A stretch of DNA of 64,000 nt from Malurus cyaneus samueli (GCA_009741485.1 CM019238.1:9653477-9717476), one strand, 5' to 3'. Shown: positions 49,617 through 63,831, counted from the stretch's first letter. Notes: generated from the sequence alone by a model not told the origin. Program-made: numbers and translations.

Positions 49617-52600
49617 AATTAAACCTACATATATTCCAGTGGGTTTTTTAATTAGCAACTTTTTCTATATTTTAATCATGTTGCAAGCCAAACTATCAGT
49701 TGCTCAAGCAGCTCAGGGTACATCTAATCCTACACAAGCCTGAAAGAAATACGTCATATTTTCCATGAGATAATGTCTCCTCCCAGAACCATAAGTACAC
49801 ATACATATGAATGTGTGATCATTAAATCTAACATAATCTGATTTAATCAATTCAGACAGTAACTAATACCACTCACTTCCCACTCTGCTGAGCAATTATT
49901 CAAATTGTACATTAGAAAACACGCTCTGAGAACCATGGAAATTTTGATTGGCTGGTACCCCTGGAGGTCCAGTCATCATGCCAGGAATATCTGATAGACT
50001 TGGTCTCTTTAAATGAGATCTCAAAAATAATCAACTGACATGTAAAATGGACACTAAGTAATTGAGCCAAAAGTTCTTGGGTTAAATTTAGTCAAAGACC
50101 ACTTTGGGCTACAATGTGCCTACTGCTCTATTTGTCAAAAAAATTTTTCTGTGTATTTTTCTACATATTTTTATATCCCAGCCATGACTCCAGTCACTAC
50201 AAACCATATTCTGAAGGCAGCTGCACGTATCTGTTTTCCAGCTGTGAGTGAGGATGTCACTCAGCATCTAATGGATTTCAGTGCCAGAATCCTGGCAGGT
50301 TTTGTGTGATCCATATCACAGATCCCATGGATCCCATGGCATCTCAGCTATGCCCCAGGTGCACCTGGACACACCCTGACTGACAGGGTGAGCAAAAAGT
50401 GGGGTTTCAAGAGCTGGATCCTATAGATTTGTTAAACCCTCTCCCTCAGTCACAGCCCATCAAAAGCTGTGCAGGACTCCAGCCCAGCCCCACCATTCCA
50501 GCTGACCACCAGTGCTGCCAACCTGCAGAACCTACCGGGCCATGATGTATGTGAAACCAGACTAGGCAAACAGCTGACCTTCAAATCCAGAAATCTCTGC
50601 CTTTCAGTATGTGAGCCCTTAACAACAAACTCTGTTCCAGGGCTTTTTGTGCAGCTCCAAAGGATATTATCCCTTTTCCATCTATGATTCATTCTGCCTC
50701 TTAATTCTATAACCCTTTTTTTAAATCCAACAAAAATACCTGCAATCATGAGCACCACAGGAAAACTACATTTTGAGTAGAAGACTACAACCTGTTATTG
50801 CTCTTAAATTTCCCACTTTTTCATTTCAAGAATTGTCATAAGCATTTTAGAGAAAAGTGCCTCTGAAATCCATAAACAAATGACAAGATTCTGCACTTGC
50901 CTCAGAAGTAATTTTACAATTGTGTTGCTAAGTTCTTTAATTGTAATTGATTTTGTCCAATTTTCCCTGAGAATTTAATTCTACAATTCAGCTCAGTTAC
51001 TCTATTTTGACTGATCTTGACTACATGAGATGTAACACTTATTGTTGAAATTGAGCAAAATTGGTTCCCTCTTTTGAATGTTTTGAAAGATTAAGTGTGA
51101 AATTATGGATTGAATATCAACCAGAGTAATACCAAGGTCACGCAAGTTAAATCACTTGCATCTGAGCACTCAGGATGAAATTGCACATTAAAGGCTTTTA
51201 CCATGTTTTCTTTAATGCACAAAGCACTTGACTTTTCTGAAGAAGTGGAGAACAGCACAGGGATAGCAGCAGAAGCTTCATGAAGTTGTTAAGGCAACTC
51301 AGTAACTACAAACTTCCAAATACTTATGCCATAGATTAAAAACTAGTTAAAGAAAGTTGACACTTATTATGCCCAAACTGCCAGTTCTGATTAAAAAATC
51401 ACTTAATAACAGCCTAGGCAACAGCAAGAGCCAAAATCTGCATCCCTGAGGTACACTTTCATGTGCAGGTAAGGAAGTTACAGTAGAGCACAGGAAAACT
51501 AAGGCATTTAAGGGATTAACACATAGGGAATAATAATCTTCACTTCAACACAGATATGCCCAAGCAGCTGTAAATCAGCTAGCAGTGCCAGAGAAACAGC
51601 CTGATCACAGCAGCACAGAGCTGAGGGCAGGCTGCTGCTTCATTCTGCCCTGTCAGGCCCTAAAGTCGAACGGATTCAGGACAGGATGGGGATGGAGAGG
51701 GCACAGTGTATGGAGCCTGCTGCACAGCTTTTCTTGGATTTGCTCCTCCTGCATGTCATGCTTTTTCCTACTACAAGCAGCACCATATTGATCTGTTTCT
51801 TAGCACGTTGAGTAAATCAAGGTTAAGATCACCTGTGAATCCCCAACCATTGCAGTGCACATCCTGAATCCTGTCCCTGATTGTGTGAGTAACCCAGACA
51901 TCTTTCAAGTCTCACAGACAAAAACAGATATACAAAACAAAGAATTCTTCCATGTGCCACCTTTTTCATTTGCCTTCCCTGAACATTAAATCCTCGCCAC
52001 CTGCCTCCTTCACAGGTTTTTCCACAGGCTCCTGTTGAGATTTATTTTGGGGACCTTCTTGAACAGGATCTTTGAGCAGTGGGCCTGGGAGGTTTCCTGG
52101 TTGCCATGACAGCGAGTTTACAAACCACACAGTCAGAGGAACAGATGCTGTCTTTGGAGAGAAACCTCAACCAGCTACACCTTGCCTTTTCCCACAAAAC
52201 GAATTAGGGGGAAATGTCAAGTCCTGCAGTGGGGTGAGGCTCCAAGGGAGGCAGGGTCATCCCACCCTTGGTGGGATGGTGGTGGCTCTGTGTGCTCTGA
52301 TCCTTCCCTCTGCCTTCAGTAAGGCTCAGCTGAATCTCCCTGTGTCACTCCCCAAACTAACAAATTCAAAATGCTGAACATTCGGACAGTACAACACAGA
52401 GACGTGCTTTGATAGCAAATAAACCTTCTGCAATATCTGGATCAAGAAAATCAATATTAAAATACGTAACTGATTTGTGCATCTCAGTACTCTCAAGGTT
52501 TGATTTTATATATTTTTTGCAGTTCAAGAATTTCCTAGGTTTGTTCTTGCTTCTGACACTTTCTTCTATCTTTCTCCCATCAAAACTGTAATGTAAAGCT

Positions 52601-55600
52601 CTCTGGCTACTAACCCTGATACCAAAGAACATGAAGCTGGAAAACTCCCTGCTCTGAAATCAATAACATTTGGTAAGGAATCATAATCCTTCTTAAAGGC
52701 AATACAAATAGAGTACAACACTCTCAAATTCTTCAGGTTTCTGCAGCTATTTAATCAAAGTCTTCTTACATTTAATTTCCACTACAGAACTTCTTGTACC
52801 ACGCAGCTCCATCAGTGTACATTCTGTCATTGGCAAACATAATTTCATTTTTGTAAATAGATTCTGTCTCATGTCCTTAAAATTCTTCAACTGAAGCAAT
52901 CCTATTCTGAAAATACAGCATGGGATATACTTTGAAAACTCAAAGATTGCCAGTATCTGCAGGTAACCAGGCAATAAATGCCTGGATTTGCATATCACCT
53001 AGCTGATATTTTAATATAAAAGGCTGTGATTCCCAGCTGACTGACACTGGCAATTACATGGGGTTTGCCACCAGAGTTCCTGAGTTGATCACTATTTTCA
53101 TATATCCATCCGCAGTTAGCAATAAACTCTGGAGTCCTTGGGCCCCTCTTTACATTCAAAAAATATTTAAAAATTAGTATAAAAATTTGATCATTTATAT
53201 ATGCACACATACCAAATTTATCAGTTGGAGTTTTTGTATTCTTTATATTAAAACTACATACAATATTTTTAATTAATATTACTTCATTTTCATAAACTCC
53301 CAGTAATACTTTATTATCATGTTCCTGTGTTAAGATTTATAAATTATTAGTGATTTCATTCTTGATCTCTTTAATTCAGCATGAGAAACACTCAATTTCT
53401 GTAAAGACACTTTGACTCCAATTTATGTAAAGTAGTTTGTGTTTACTGATTGGTGGTTTTTATTTCATATCATTTATACTCTAATTAGATTTTTTTACCC
53501 TTTTGTATTGGGTTTATGAATTCATCACAGGGACCAGGTTGTGAAAACCCCCTTAAGATAGACATGAGTTAACTACCATTATGGATGGGTGAACAAGTAT
53601 CAGCATATTTTCTACATTCATTTTGCTCGCTGAGAATTCAAATCTCACCAATTTGCCTTCTGACAATGAAACACTGGAGAAAGCAGGAGCAGGAAACTGG
53701 AAAACTGAACCTGAAAAAAAGCATTCCTGAAGGAATAATAAACTACATACCCTGATCTATCCTGCTTACTTGCTTCAGTAGCTTTTTCTAAGACTAACTT
53801 GCAGACTTTATCCATAACTCTAGAAAACCTCTTCATGGGTATTCCATGGAGCAAGCCAACTACTCCTATTGGCAGTCTGTGGATTCATCTTGCCCCCCTC
53901 CCAACTTCAGTAAACAGTAAAACCACTGTTAGCTCTCTTCTCACCTCACAGCACACCAGATTTTAAGAAACGCCATTTCCTGCTACCGTGTCATTTTGTG
54001 ATCTTAAACCAAAGGACCAATGCATATTCTCTAGACTGTCATTCTTTTAGCGTTCAGAAAAAATGCCCGCTAAAACACCGATACTGATAGGTCACATGCT
54101 GGACTCTCCTTCTCCCTAAACATTAAGCTTTGAATTCCGGTAAAACTTAAGTTCCAGAAGGAAAAGAGGATCTTTCTTTTCCTGGTTGTCCTATAGCAAA
54201 GAAAAGAGAAACAGCAAAACTCCTGCTACAACTCACTGCCCTGTTTGTTCTACATCACTGCAGTGTTTTAAATAAGTGAACTTCCACTAAACTGGCTTAA
54301 TATGAGTTTAACAGCTGAAATCAATGATATTAATGTCTGATTCCTATCAGGTAGCAGCCAGAGGGAAATTAACCTTGTAGCTGAGAAGTGCATGTAAATC
54401 TGATTTCTAAAACTTTACACTTGATGGACTACCTTGGGGGGAAATTTAGGTGGGTAAACCTACAGCATTTCCATTGCAAATTTCCATTGACTTTAGCAGT
54501 ACTGCACACAAAACATCTGCATAGAAATTAATCATGAATAGATATGTTGTAAATTAAACTCCCTCAGAGATTTTTATTAGACAAACCAATGAATGATTTT
54601 CCCAGTATTCTTCAATAAAGCTCTAATTAGGAGTATATATCCCAAAAGATTTTCAATGAAATGCCAGATAATGCTATAATGGGAATGCTAGTTTTCTGAA
54701 AACATGGCAAGTACAATTCTTTTTTCAGTAAAATCTTTTGCTAACTCTGATAAATACATTGGATGGTAAAAAGTTAAGACCAGTCATGTTGGTATGGATG
54801 ACTAAAGAGAACTAGCAAGCAAGAAATCACTAAGATTAGTGAAACCTTCACCCTGTTTTATGGTCGTTTACTGAAGGAACTACTGCAATTGTCCTTTATT
54901 GGTTCTCACATTTCTAGAGGAGTCCATGGCAGTTTTTCAGAAGAACTTTCCATAAAAGGAACTTTCTTTTATGACAGAATCAATAAAAAGGCCTTTTCGT
55001 TCATAGCTAGAAAAAAGGATTTGGAGGATTTGGAATAAAGCATTTTTCCCTGACTGCCATTTTGAAATTGAAAGCTCTTAGAGGGGCAATTGTTGCATCC
55101 AGGAATGAAACAGGCACACCACAATGAGTTTTAGTCAATCTGCTAAAACTGGGTTGATGACTGTAATATGCCAGTACACATTCAAATTAATTTCTGAGCA
55201 CCATAGGTAAAGGAGAAAGTCAGAAGACCATATGTGACTATATAAATTCCATTTCATATGGAGACAAAATTGTAAACTCTTCCTTGTACTACCTGCAATT
55301 CTAATAAATAATTTCCTTTAATTTGAAAGGTGCTTCTTAGTTCATTGCATTTTAATTTTAAACACTTCATAAAAAATGGTTTTGGTTAAAAATATTTAAT
55401 TTCTATTAAAAAATCTTGAAGGAAAATGTTCAAATTTATTCTCAGTTGTATATATATTTGTACTGAGTTCCTTAAAAAATTAGATTTATCATAGCTCAAT
55501 ATTGCTAAATCTGCATGGAACACTTAGCTGAAAGAATTTCTCTTGGAAATAAGAAGCAAAAGTCAATCTAGATTGGTATTTGAGAAAATCAAGAATAAAA

Positions 55601-58600
55601 ATTTCTACTTGATGTTATCCACATTTAATTTTTAAATTCTTAAAAAATATTGAATGCTTCTTCTTTTAATTCAACTCCAAATTGTGTTTTCATTCTTTTA
55701 TGAATGTGTGGTCTCTACAACACAAATGACCATCAGCCAAGTGACTTAAAACAGAAATCCAATGACACTACTTGTTGTCATTAGCTATTAACATGAGTAT
55801 ATGCTAAAATGCTTGGATGAATAAAGTTTTTTCTTAAATGCTCTGCTAACTAAAAGCTTTAAAACTAAAATCCTAACTGAAATAAAGATAACTTTTTCCT
55901 CTTGCCTATACTGGACAGTTACATTACAGGCATTACTTCCTTGATATTTGACATTCTGAACAAGAACAGAGAATAATTTCCTGTCATCTACTAAAGGAAA
56001 CAGTGACAACTTTTTTATATTTCAACAAAAATATTCCAACTTACAAGAAAACATTGAAAGGATTTTAAATTCTTTTTTTAACTAAGCAGGAGTTGCAGAA
56101 CTGCATCATCCTGAGTGGCACAGACGAACATTGTATTGGCATTCAGGGCACTCATCACTGCTGGCATCAGACCATGACACAAACAGAACCTGCCCATGAG
56201 AGTGGGCTGAGCTCACCCCCAACACTGGGAAATTGTAATTGGGAGTATAGATTTTCAGCAATACACACTCTCTGTGAGAAGCTGACTGCACGCTCCATCA
56301 CACTGACCTTTAGGAAAGGAAAGGTTTGGAAGGCTTGTGGGAATAGTCCTGGGTCTGGTATTTAACTCCCCTAAACACATTCTTGTTAAGACATAATGAC
56401 TTTAGATAAATTCATGGTGAGACTCCCTGGTTCATAGTAGTGCTTATTCATTTCCTTTGCCTTGTTTTTGTCTCTTATCATTCAGTGCTCTACTCATCTG
56501 ATACTGTTGTTTTGCATTTTTTAATGTCTGCTCTGATTTTTGCACTTTTTTATGGCTTTCAGTAGCATAACCTTGAAGAGTCTCTTCATGTTATAGCTAA
56601 TTAAAAATATTTTTCACACCCAATAAGCAAGATGTGACTCCATACTATGTGTACTTAATGGAAGAAATATGCTTTACATGGTTCATTAAGTTATTTGCGA
56701 AATTGCATTAGTGCCATTCCATTAATGCACCTCTTTCAGCTACATCTGTGGCCTGCCTTTGACAGACAAATTACCAGTTTCATAAGTCTATTTTGCATTA
56801 GTAATGATCTTCTAATACATTGAAAAATATCCATCCTAATAGTAATAGGAAAAGAAAACAACAATGCATTTTTCAATATAACAGGAGCAAAATAATGCTG
56901 TGGGGCTAAATAATTATCAGATTTCTTAAAACAAGCAATTACAGGTTATTTTGGCTATTTCATTAAAATTACAACCTTACATAATATAGGAACATTAACC
57001 TTGAAATAAGATGTTGTAATGAAGGAGAGTGTTTACTGCGTCAAAATCTTTTAAGACTCCTAAAATATTTTTAAACAATAACAATGAAATTACATTGACT
57101 ATGCACTAAATTATGAGAACATTTTGACACCTTTTTAATCTGCACAGTAAAAATACCTTTCAGAGAAGAAAAACATTACTGACCCTGGGTGTAGGCATTA
57201 ATTAGAAGCTGAAATTAAACAAAAGAGTAATTATTTTTTACTTTTTATCCACTGTTTCATACTGAGACCCTATTTTAAATCATATCAAGGTAGATGCCTA
57301 AGTCATGAGATGTTATTTTCCAACTTCCTTCTAAGATTGATAACATACTGTTAGTGTTTAATTATGTGTTCACTTAAGATTAAAGTTTTGTTATGTTAAG
57401 CATCATAAACACAAGAAGTTACAGCCCCTGGCCTGGAGAACTTCCAATCAAAGAATTTTGTACTCAACTATGCTGTGCTCATCTGCTGTGCTGGTGCAGA
57501 AGTAACCATGCATAACACACATTTCAGAACTGTTATTAAACAGACACATGTGGCCACAACCTGCCAGAGTGAACGGGGAAAAGAGGATGGGGACAGCTGG
57601 AAAACTCAATGTTCCTTTTGACAGCTCTTTATCAACAGATGATAAGGTGATGATGATTCTGATATAGAAACAGATCTACATTAATCATTTCTCTAAGATA
57701 TTGAGTATTCTTGTCTTTTCTCTTGTCTGATTGCTGACCTCCAAAATGAATTGCGACCTCATGTCAGGATTTAATTTAGTTGCATTAGGTGAGGTAAGAT
57801 AGTGAGTAGATAGGAGCTGTCTCACTACACAAACAAAAATTACCTAAATGGGAAGAGGCACCTAAATTAATATTTATTAGAGTCATTCATGGTTATATAA
57901 TAAATCTGTATGTCCAAACCCCAGTTTAGAAGTATAAGTGTGCATGCCTCAATTTCTTGAGGGTCTTCTGATATTTGAGGAATGTATACTAAGCAAAAAA
58001 CATAGTACAGGGAAAAGTATCAAACACTGAGAATACATGAACAATGACAGCATCAGTTGAAGGCTGCTATCTCCAAACATGTTGATTTTTCTCTAAAACG
58101 AAAGTCTTGGTAGGATTCTGTCAGTGAGAAAGATGCAACAAGCTGGATGGCAGGTTTAGAACAGTAAATAGAAAAGTAGAGCAATTAGGCACAGCACAAT
58201 TTAAATTGAATAGTAAATAGTTCAGGCTTGTTTCACTGCTCCTCTGGACATTTCAGTACTGCCTCCTTCAAAGTCCAGAAGTACATGAAACTGAAAAGCC
58301 TTTTAAGTTGATCAACTCACAACTCTGACTGTTCACTTAGTAAATCTTGTTGTCGACCACAGTAGAGCACAAGATGTCTCACATGGAGAAAAGAATATAA
58401 ATAGCCCTGTTAAGTTGTACATCTATATTTAAAATAATTCATTTTATCTGCACAATGACAGCTAGGACATCTGTATTTGGTATCACAGTGTCCAGACTGG
58501 TAGCATACCAGGCTGTTCTCCAGCTTTGGACCACTACCACAAGAAGTTTCAGCTTTTGATTGTCTTACTTTTAGATAAGTGGAACATATATGTACAATAA

Positions 58601-59838
58601 AAGCCAAGCACGTGTCCCTGTAATACAAAACCTTCCTGTGCTCTACAGTTCTTGCCATTATCTGACTCTTCCTGTTCTTCAGTTTTGCCACAGAGTGCTG
58701 GACCCCATGTGCTGTGAGGAAGCCCCATTATAACAGCAGGAGTTTGGAATTGCTGCCATTCCCTAGCATTACTCCTTGAACATTTTATAACCTTTCAACA
58801 GCTCACTTATTCTGGTATATATAACCTTATTCAGTCACTTACTTTTACTCATAAAATTAAAGACGGACACCACAAATGGCATATATAGAATGCCACACTT
58901 ATTTACAGGTCTGAACCATATTCATGATAGATTCATGCAGCTTGGGCAGCTTTAAAGGGCCGCAGTAAGGGGAGTGCCACTGAGAATTTCCTCATGTAAA
59001 GCCATATGTCAGGTTCATTTGTATATTTGCTTCTGCCATTTACGAGCACAACTTTAAATGGCACTCTTCCTTCCCTCACAGATTTTAGAGAATATTGACA
59101 CAGGAGAGCGTCTGGCCCAATTACAGCTCACAAAAGTCAAAGCTACAAGACTCATAAACACCTGGGACAAATGAACCACAGGGAAAGAAAAGTGCCATTC
59201 AAGCAAGGCTGGAAATGACTATTAATAGCTACAGACCCGTGGCACTAGAAGAGCAGCACACATGGGTAGACAACAGTGCCCTACATTCACAAAAAGGTTA
59301 CAGAGAACACCAGCAGGCAATGAATCACACTCACAAATAGAAGAGCTGCTTCACAAATAAGCGGGTTTGGGGGTTTTGCCTTTTTTTTTTTACTTTTTGA
59401 TAAAAATGTCACTATTCCCTTCAACTATTGAACCCAAAAGCACTAAATGCTGTATCAGTAACACAGAAGAATAGAAAAAAAATGTATAAAACTCAATTTT
59501 AAATAAGATACTGATTTACAGACAGCATATAAACTTCCATTCTCCTCTTGAATTCTACAGACAACTCCATCAAAAATGTTCTTTTTTAATACAAGGTAGG
59601 ATTTTAGTTTCTTTTCTAAGGAACAAACATACTCAGATCACATCACTTTTGGATAGTGAACAAAAAGACACATGAAGGTGGGTAAAGAGGTGAGTCTGGG
59701 CAAGATAGTGTGGGGGTGACACCTGGCAATATATACCCTGCTCCTTGCCTCTGACTTCTGCAAGCCTGAACTATTTGTGTGATGCAACCCCCACAAAGGG
59801 CTCTCAGAAAAGCTTCCTAAGAACAATCTGAAGTGTGA
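49617..59838. other. Unique non-coding DNA, no gene recognised
   Basis: This stretch is AT-rich, with a GC-richer patch at about 50.2-50.6 kb and another at about 51.6-52.3 kb. A 9-base tandem duplication (ATCCCATGG twice) lies at 50322-50339. Open frames are 60-102 codons and unrecognised. The part from about 56.55 to 57.2 kb is rich in homeodomain-type TAATTA/ATTAAT cores and reads like conserved non-coding sequence, but conservation cannot be judged from one genome. Confidence 0.5.
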
Positions 59839-59869
59839 TTTTCTTTTTTTTTTCTTTTTTTTTTTTTTT
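59839..59869. repeat. Thymine-rich tract (poly-T with two C interruptions)
   Basis: Thirty-one bases are all T except two C. The tract is followed by GACAG and so could act as a strong splice acceptor on the + strand. On the minus strand it would be a poly(A) run, but no polyadenylation signal or recognisable retrocopy precedes it there. It is likely a length-variable homopolymer. Confidence 0.85.
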
Positions 59870-62800
59870 GACAGTATACACCTTCAAATAGAGTGATTTC
59901 AGTTGGGATTGGTTCCCTTCAAAGACAGAAGCTGACTGATGTCAGAGGAGCAGGAACCACTTAAACCACCATTAATGTACAGCATATTTTAATGCTCCGG
60001 CTCCACTCAGGTACTAGAATAATTATGTGTATTTATAGAAGCACTTTTAAGAAACAGAGATTTGGATTTTGGCATGTGAGCAAAGTAATCCAATAAGAGG
60101 TGTTAAGGCCAGAATTTCTTGACCTTTATATTTGTCAAAGTTGTTGGTTCAATAAAGGTCAAGATGTGTGACAAAATTCAAGCCTGTCTAAGCCAATTAA
60201 TGACAAGTAACCAGACCATTAAAAATCTCATTTATGCTGAGCAGTCAAGTGGGTTATGTGAGGGCAGTTTGTACCTTACATAGCCCACACACTTGGTTAC
60301 AGGCTTGCTATAGGATAATAAAGGGCAGAAGGCAGCAGAATAAGAGAATATTTAAAGTTTTAAGATTAATATCTTTCCAGGTTACCCAGCAGACAGAGAA
60401 GCACAATTAAATAATAAATAAAATAGTAGTTCTTCCTCATTTAATAGTAAATACTGGTATTTCACAAGAAAAATATGGGGGAAGTTTGAACATTAAGAAC
60501 ATGCATTGATGAAATGCAGGGGAATAAACTCTTCAACACAGCTATATCCAGTTCATAAGCATCAATGATATGCACTAAGATACTAAAAAAAATAGTTTGA
60601 AAGCACCAAATTGCTCAGGGATCTCTTTCAAAGCTGGAGAACTGAACAAATGAAGTACACATCCTGCTTTTCTCCAGGACAGCATTCATTTTCTTCTTAG
60701 AAGCTGGTATCATGCTGTGTTTTGGATTTAGTATGAGAATAAAGTTAATAACACATTGATGTTTAGCTGTAGCTCAATAGTGCTCACTCAGTCAAGGACT
60801 TCTCAGTGTCTCCTGCTCAGCAGAGAGCAGGTGCACAGGGAGCCAGGAGGGAGCACGGCCAGGACCACGACTGAACCTGACCTGAACTGGCCAAAGGGTA
60901 TTTGAAACCAATGGACACAAGAGCAAGCAGGTTTCTCTTGTTCAGATACCCTGGATTTTACCATAGCAGCAAAATGGTTTCACTGGTTTAAATTTCAGTT
61001 TCTCCTGCTAGGAACAGCAAACTTCATTTCATAAAAACAGAAGAAATCCTGCTTTGCTAGGTAAGGTGTGATACTAGTGAAAGGAATAGGTCCAGAAATA
61101 AAAGCTAGTTTCTACATATTTTCTGTTAAATAGAGGCATATAAACTGTGGCTTTTATTTCAGCTCACACTTAACTCTGTTAAAACCAGCACTAAATATTA
61201 CAAAGTATCAGTTGTGTTTCTAGCTAGATTGTGTTCCAAATAGGTACAATAAAATTCCTTCCACTACCATCTTTGCAGGTAAACACCTGCGCTGGGACTC
61301 TCAGGGGGAATGTGTGTTGTCACACTCACAGTCAGAGGTGCCCTGCCAAGGACAGACTGACACTGACTGACAGACAGACAGTCCATGCTCCCTGCAAAGA
61401 CATCAAACATGGACTTAAAAGCAAGAGAGATCATCTGCCAGAGGGCTGAGCTGCAGAGCTGGGAGATCAGCTAAGACATGCCACAGGGCGATGGGAGGCA
61501 TTGGGATGGAAGGCAGAGGATGACTGGAGCCTGCAGAAACCCCAGCAAAAGGAACTGCAGCCCCAGGCCAGCCCAAGCTCCACCATAAAGCAGGAGATAA
61601 CTTCACAGGGGAACAAGGAATGCCCACAGCAGCACAGCCCCAGCAGCAGAGAAAGGCTCTGGAACAGAAAAAAGGGACCAGTGTCCTTTCACCCTCAAAC
61701 ACCAAAAAAAAGACACATTCAAAGCATCAAAGAAAAAAAATTATTTGCAGCATTTTTTCCTCAAAGTTGCTTAAATGATCTGACAGTGTCCTTTCTTTTA
61801 ATGGCTCATCATAACCTCCCTGAGGGCATTTCATTAGCTCCAGTTTGCAGTGCATTGTTTTTAAAGCAGACTGACAGGCACCTTCACAGCAGGATAAGTA
61901 GCTTTCAACTTTTATACAGCAGACAAGTTTTATGTTGGCATTTGAACACCATGAACCACATCTGCAGCACCTCTGTGACCAGGGGCAGTGGGGCTGGCAG
62001 TGCTGTGCCCCAGCCCCATGGAATTCACACATGGAATACAGGCTGATATGTTTTCTTAGGCTTCACATCCATCCATTTTCCATTTCTCACACACAGAAAC
62101 TTCAGCACTTATGACTGTGTTTAATAAGTAAACATAATGATATATAATTCAATATACAATTAAATATATAATGCTCAGTGCACTGTACAAGCAGCTGCTG
62201 AGGCTGTGGCCCAGGATATGTCACAGCATCCAGCTTTGGCACTTCCTGGAAAAGCCTTGCAAGCAAAACTTGAAGTCATGTCCGAGCAAGAAAGATACTT
62301 ACATCACACTTCTTTCTTTTCATCACCCCATGTGCCTCCATAGATACTTTAGCACTAAAACAGTAACTCTTCTCCCTTCCCAGTGTATGTAAACGTAAAA
62401 TTTAGACCCATTCCTTACCCACATCCCTGCAGCATCTCCTCAGCCCTGGCCAGCCCTTTCTGCCCCTCTCACTCCTGTCCCCCTTCTCCTCAGGTCCCTC
62501 CAGCTTTCTCTCAATAAAATAGGGGAGAATCTTCTTCAGGCATTTTTCCCACTTTGCTATAGCTGAATCCGTTGGGATTTTAATCCTCGGAAAAAAAAAT
62601 TATCTCCCAATATTAATGAGATTTATAAACTAGTGGCACACTTGCTATTTGTGATGGATACAATAATATTTTATCCCGCATTCCATCTGTGACAGTAAAG
62701 TAAGTCCTCACAAAGACAAACACATTCATCCAAAACACAGGAATTTGAAGTAAACACATGAAACTGTTCCTTTACAGCTGTTATTTTTGTGAGCACTGCC

Positions 62801-63656
62801 AGAGATGAGATACACCAAAACATGATATCTTTTCGTAGCCTTCTGCCACACTTCAAATTTCCTTCAAACAAGACCCAGATAGTAGAGTACATATAAATAC
62901 ACCCAAGAATAAGATGCAACTCTGGAGCAAAATGTTCTTCTACTTCAGCCTTTACCAGGAAATCTGCGAGCAAATTATCATCCTAAAATACTTACAGTGT
63001 TGCAGGGGGTTAGGAGGGAGTTTTTTTGGGTGGGAGGAGCATTTGATTTTTCGGTTGGTTGGTGATTATTATAGTGTTATTTGATAATGACATGTGTAAG
63101 CAATTACACTTGGAGGATCTGCAAGTTAATTCTATAAAATCTTACATCTACTTTGTGCAAGACAGGGTTACCCATATTCAAGACGTATGTCAATGAAGTA
63201 CTATTGGAAGAGAACATCCCACATAGTTAAAGAAAAATTAAAGGTTCTGGACATGTTCCAAACTCCCCACACAACTCAACAGCTTCCTATTCACAATATG
63301 AAAATGTATTTCAAGAGATGAGACAAACAAATTTATCATATAGAAAAGCCCTTGATAATTTCAAACTCTAGATAGCAGAGATAAAATTTCATTTGGCTAA
63401 GGTTTTTTCTAGTCTGGAATATTTCAGGGACAATACAACTATGCAATGTTTTTTAATCCACAAAACACTTTAAGAACTGGAGAATCTGCAGCATCCAAAT
63501 CAGAAGCTCTGCAGAACACCAGTCTATTCATAAAAACTTGATTTGCACATTATCAGCACTTAGCATTCTCTGAATTGTATGACTAAAGAAACTGAAAACT
63601 CTCTATTAGTATTTCTGTAATGCAATTTAATACATGATTCCTCTCTGCTTTTGCAG
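59870..63656. other. Non-coding DNA upstream of the right-edge exon
   Basis: A CTGA/GACA-like simple repeat lies at about 61367-61391. The longest open frame of the window, 181 codons, lies at 61501-62046 (+) but opens on TTG, is GC-richer, and has no domain. A possible small non-coding exon (61012-61060, acceptor TCTCCTGCTAG, donor GCTAG|GTAAGG) could belong to the 5' UTR of the gene entered at 63657. None of this is secure. Confidence 0.45.
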
Positions 63657-63831
63657 GAATTAGACAGCACAATCTCTTTTCACACTGCATGGAGTTGAAG
63701 CTCCAGCTTTGCAAACAGAGACAAGCCTGAGCATCCCAAAATGAAAGGTAATAATGTATTTCTATTTCTTTCCAAGTTTAATTCCTTTACTCATCTAACT
63801 TCAGAACGATTGAGGAACAAACAAGCTGCAG
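63657..63831 (+). other. Candidate exon carrying a translation start (5' UTR plus first codons)
   Basis: A strong acceptor (CCTCTCTGCTTTTGCAG) opens the exon at 63657. After 84 bases of leader an ATG at 63741 has A at -3 (CCCAAAATGA). Two donors compete: AAAG|GTAATA after 63747, giving a 91-base exon with only ATG AAA G coding, and the better GCAG|GTAAGC after 63831, giving a 175-base exon with 30 full codons (starts MKGNNVFLFL, ends RNKQAA). Because it begins with an acceptor it is not the first exon of its gene; a leader exon should lie to the left. A second acceptor at 63804 (CTAACTTCAG) would allow a 27-base alternative piece, but the intron between would be too short for a vertebrate. 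The gene is not recognised, and it continues beyond the window. Confidence 0.45.
63689..63730 (+). other. Upstream open reading frame in the candidate leader
   Basis: Inside the candidate leader an ATG at 63689 opens a 13-codon frame, MELKLQLCKQRQA, ending at TGA 63728-63730. That is 10 bases before the main ATG and in a different frame. Its context is weak at -3 (T) but has G at +4, so leaky scanning or reinitiation could let ribosomes reach the main start. If the exon is real, this arrangement would be expected to damp translation of the main protein. Confidence 0.4.

Noticed and set aside
59839..59869. Poly-T tract read as the poly(A) tail of a minus-strand processed pseudogene
   Set aside because: No polyadenylation signal, coding remnant or target-site duplication was seen next to it.
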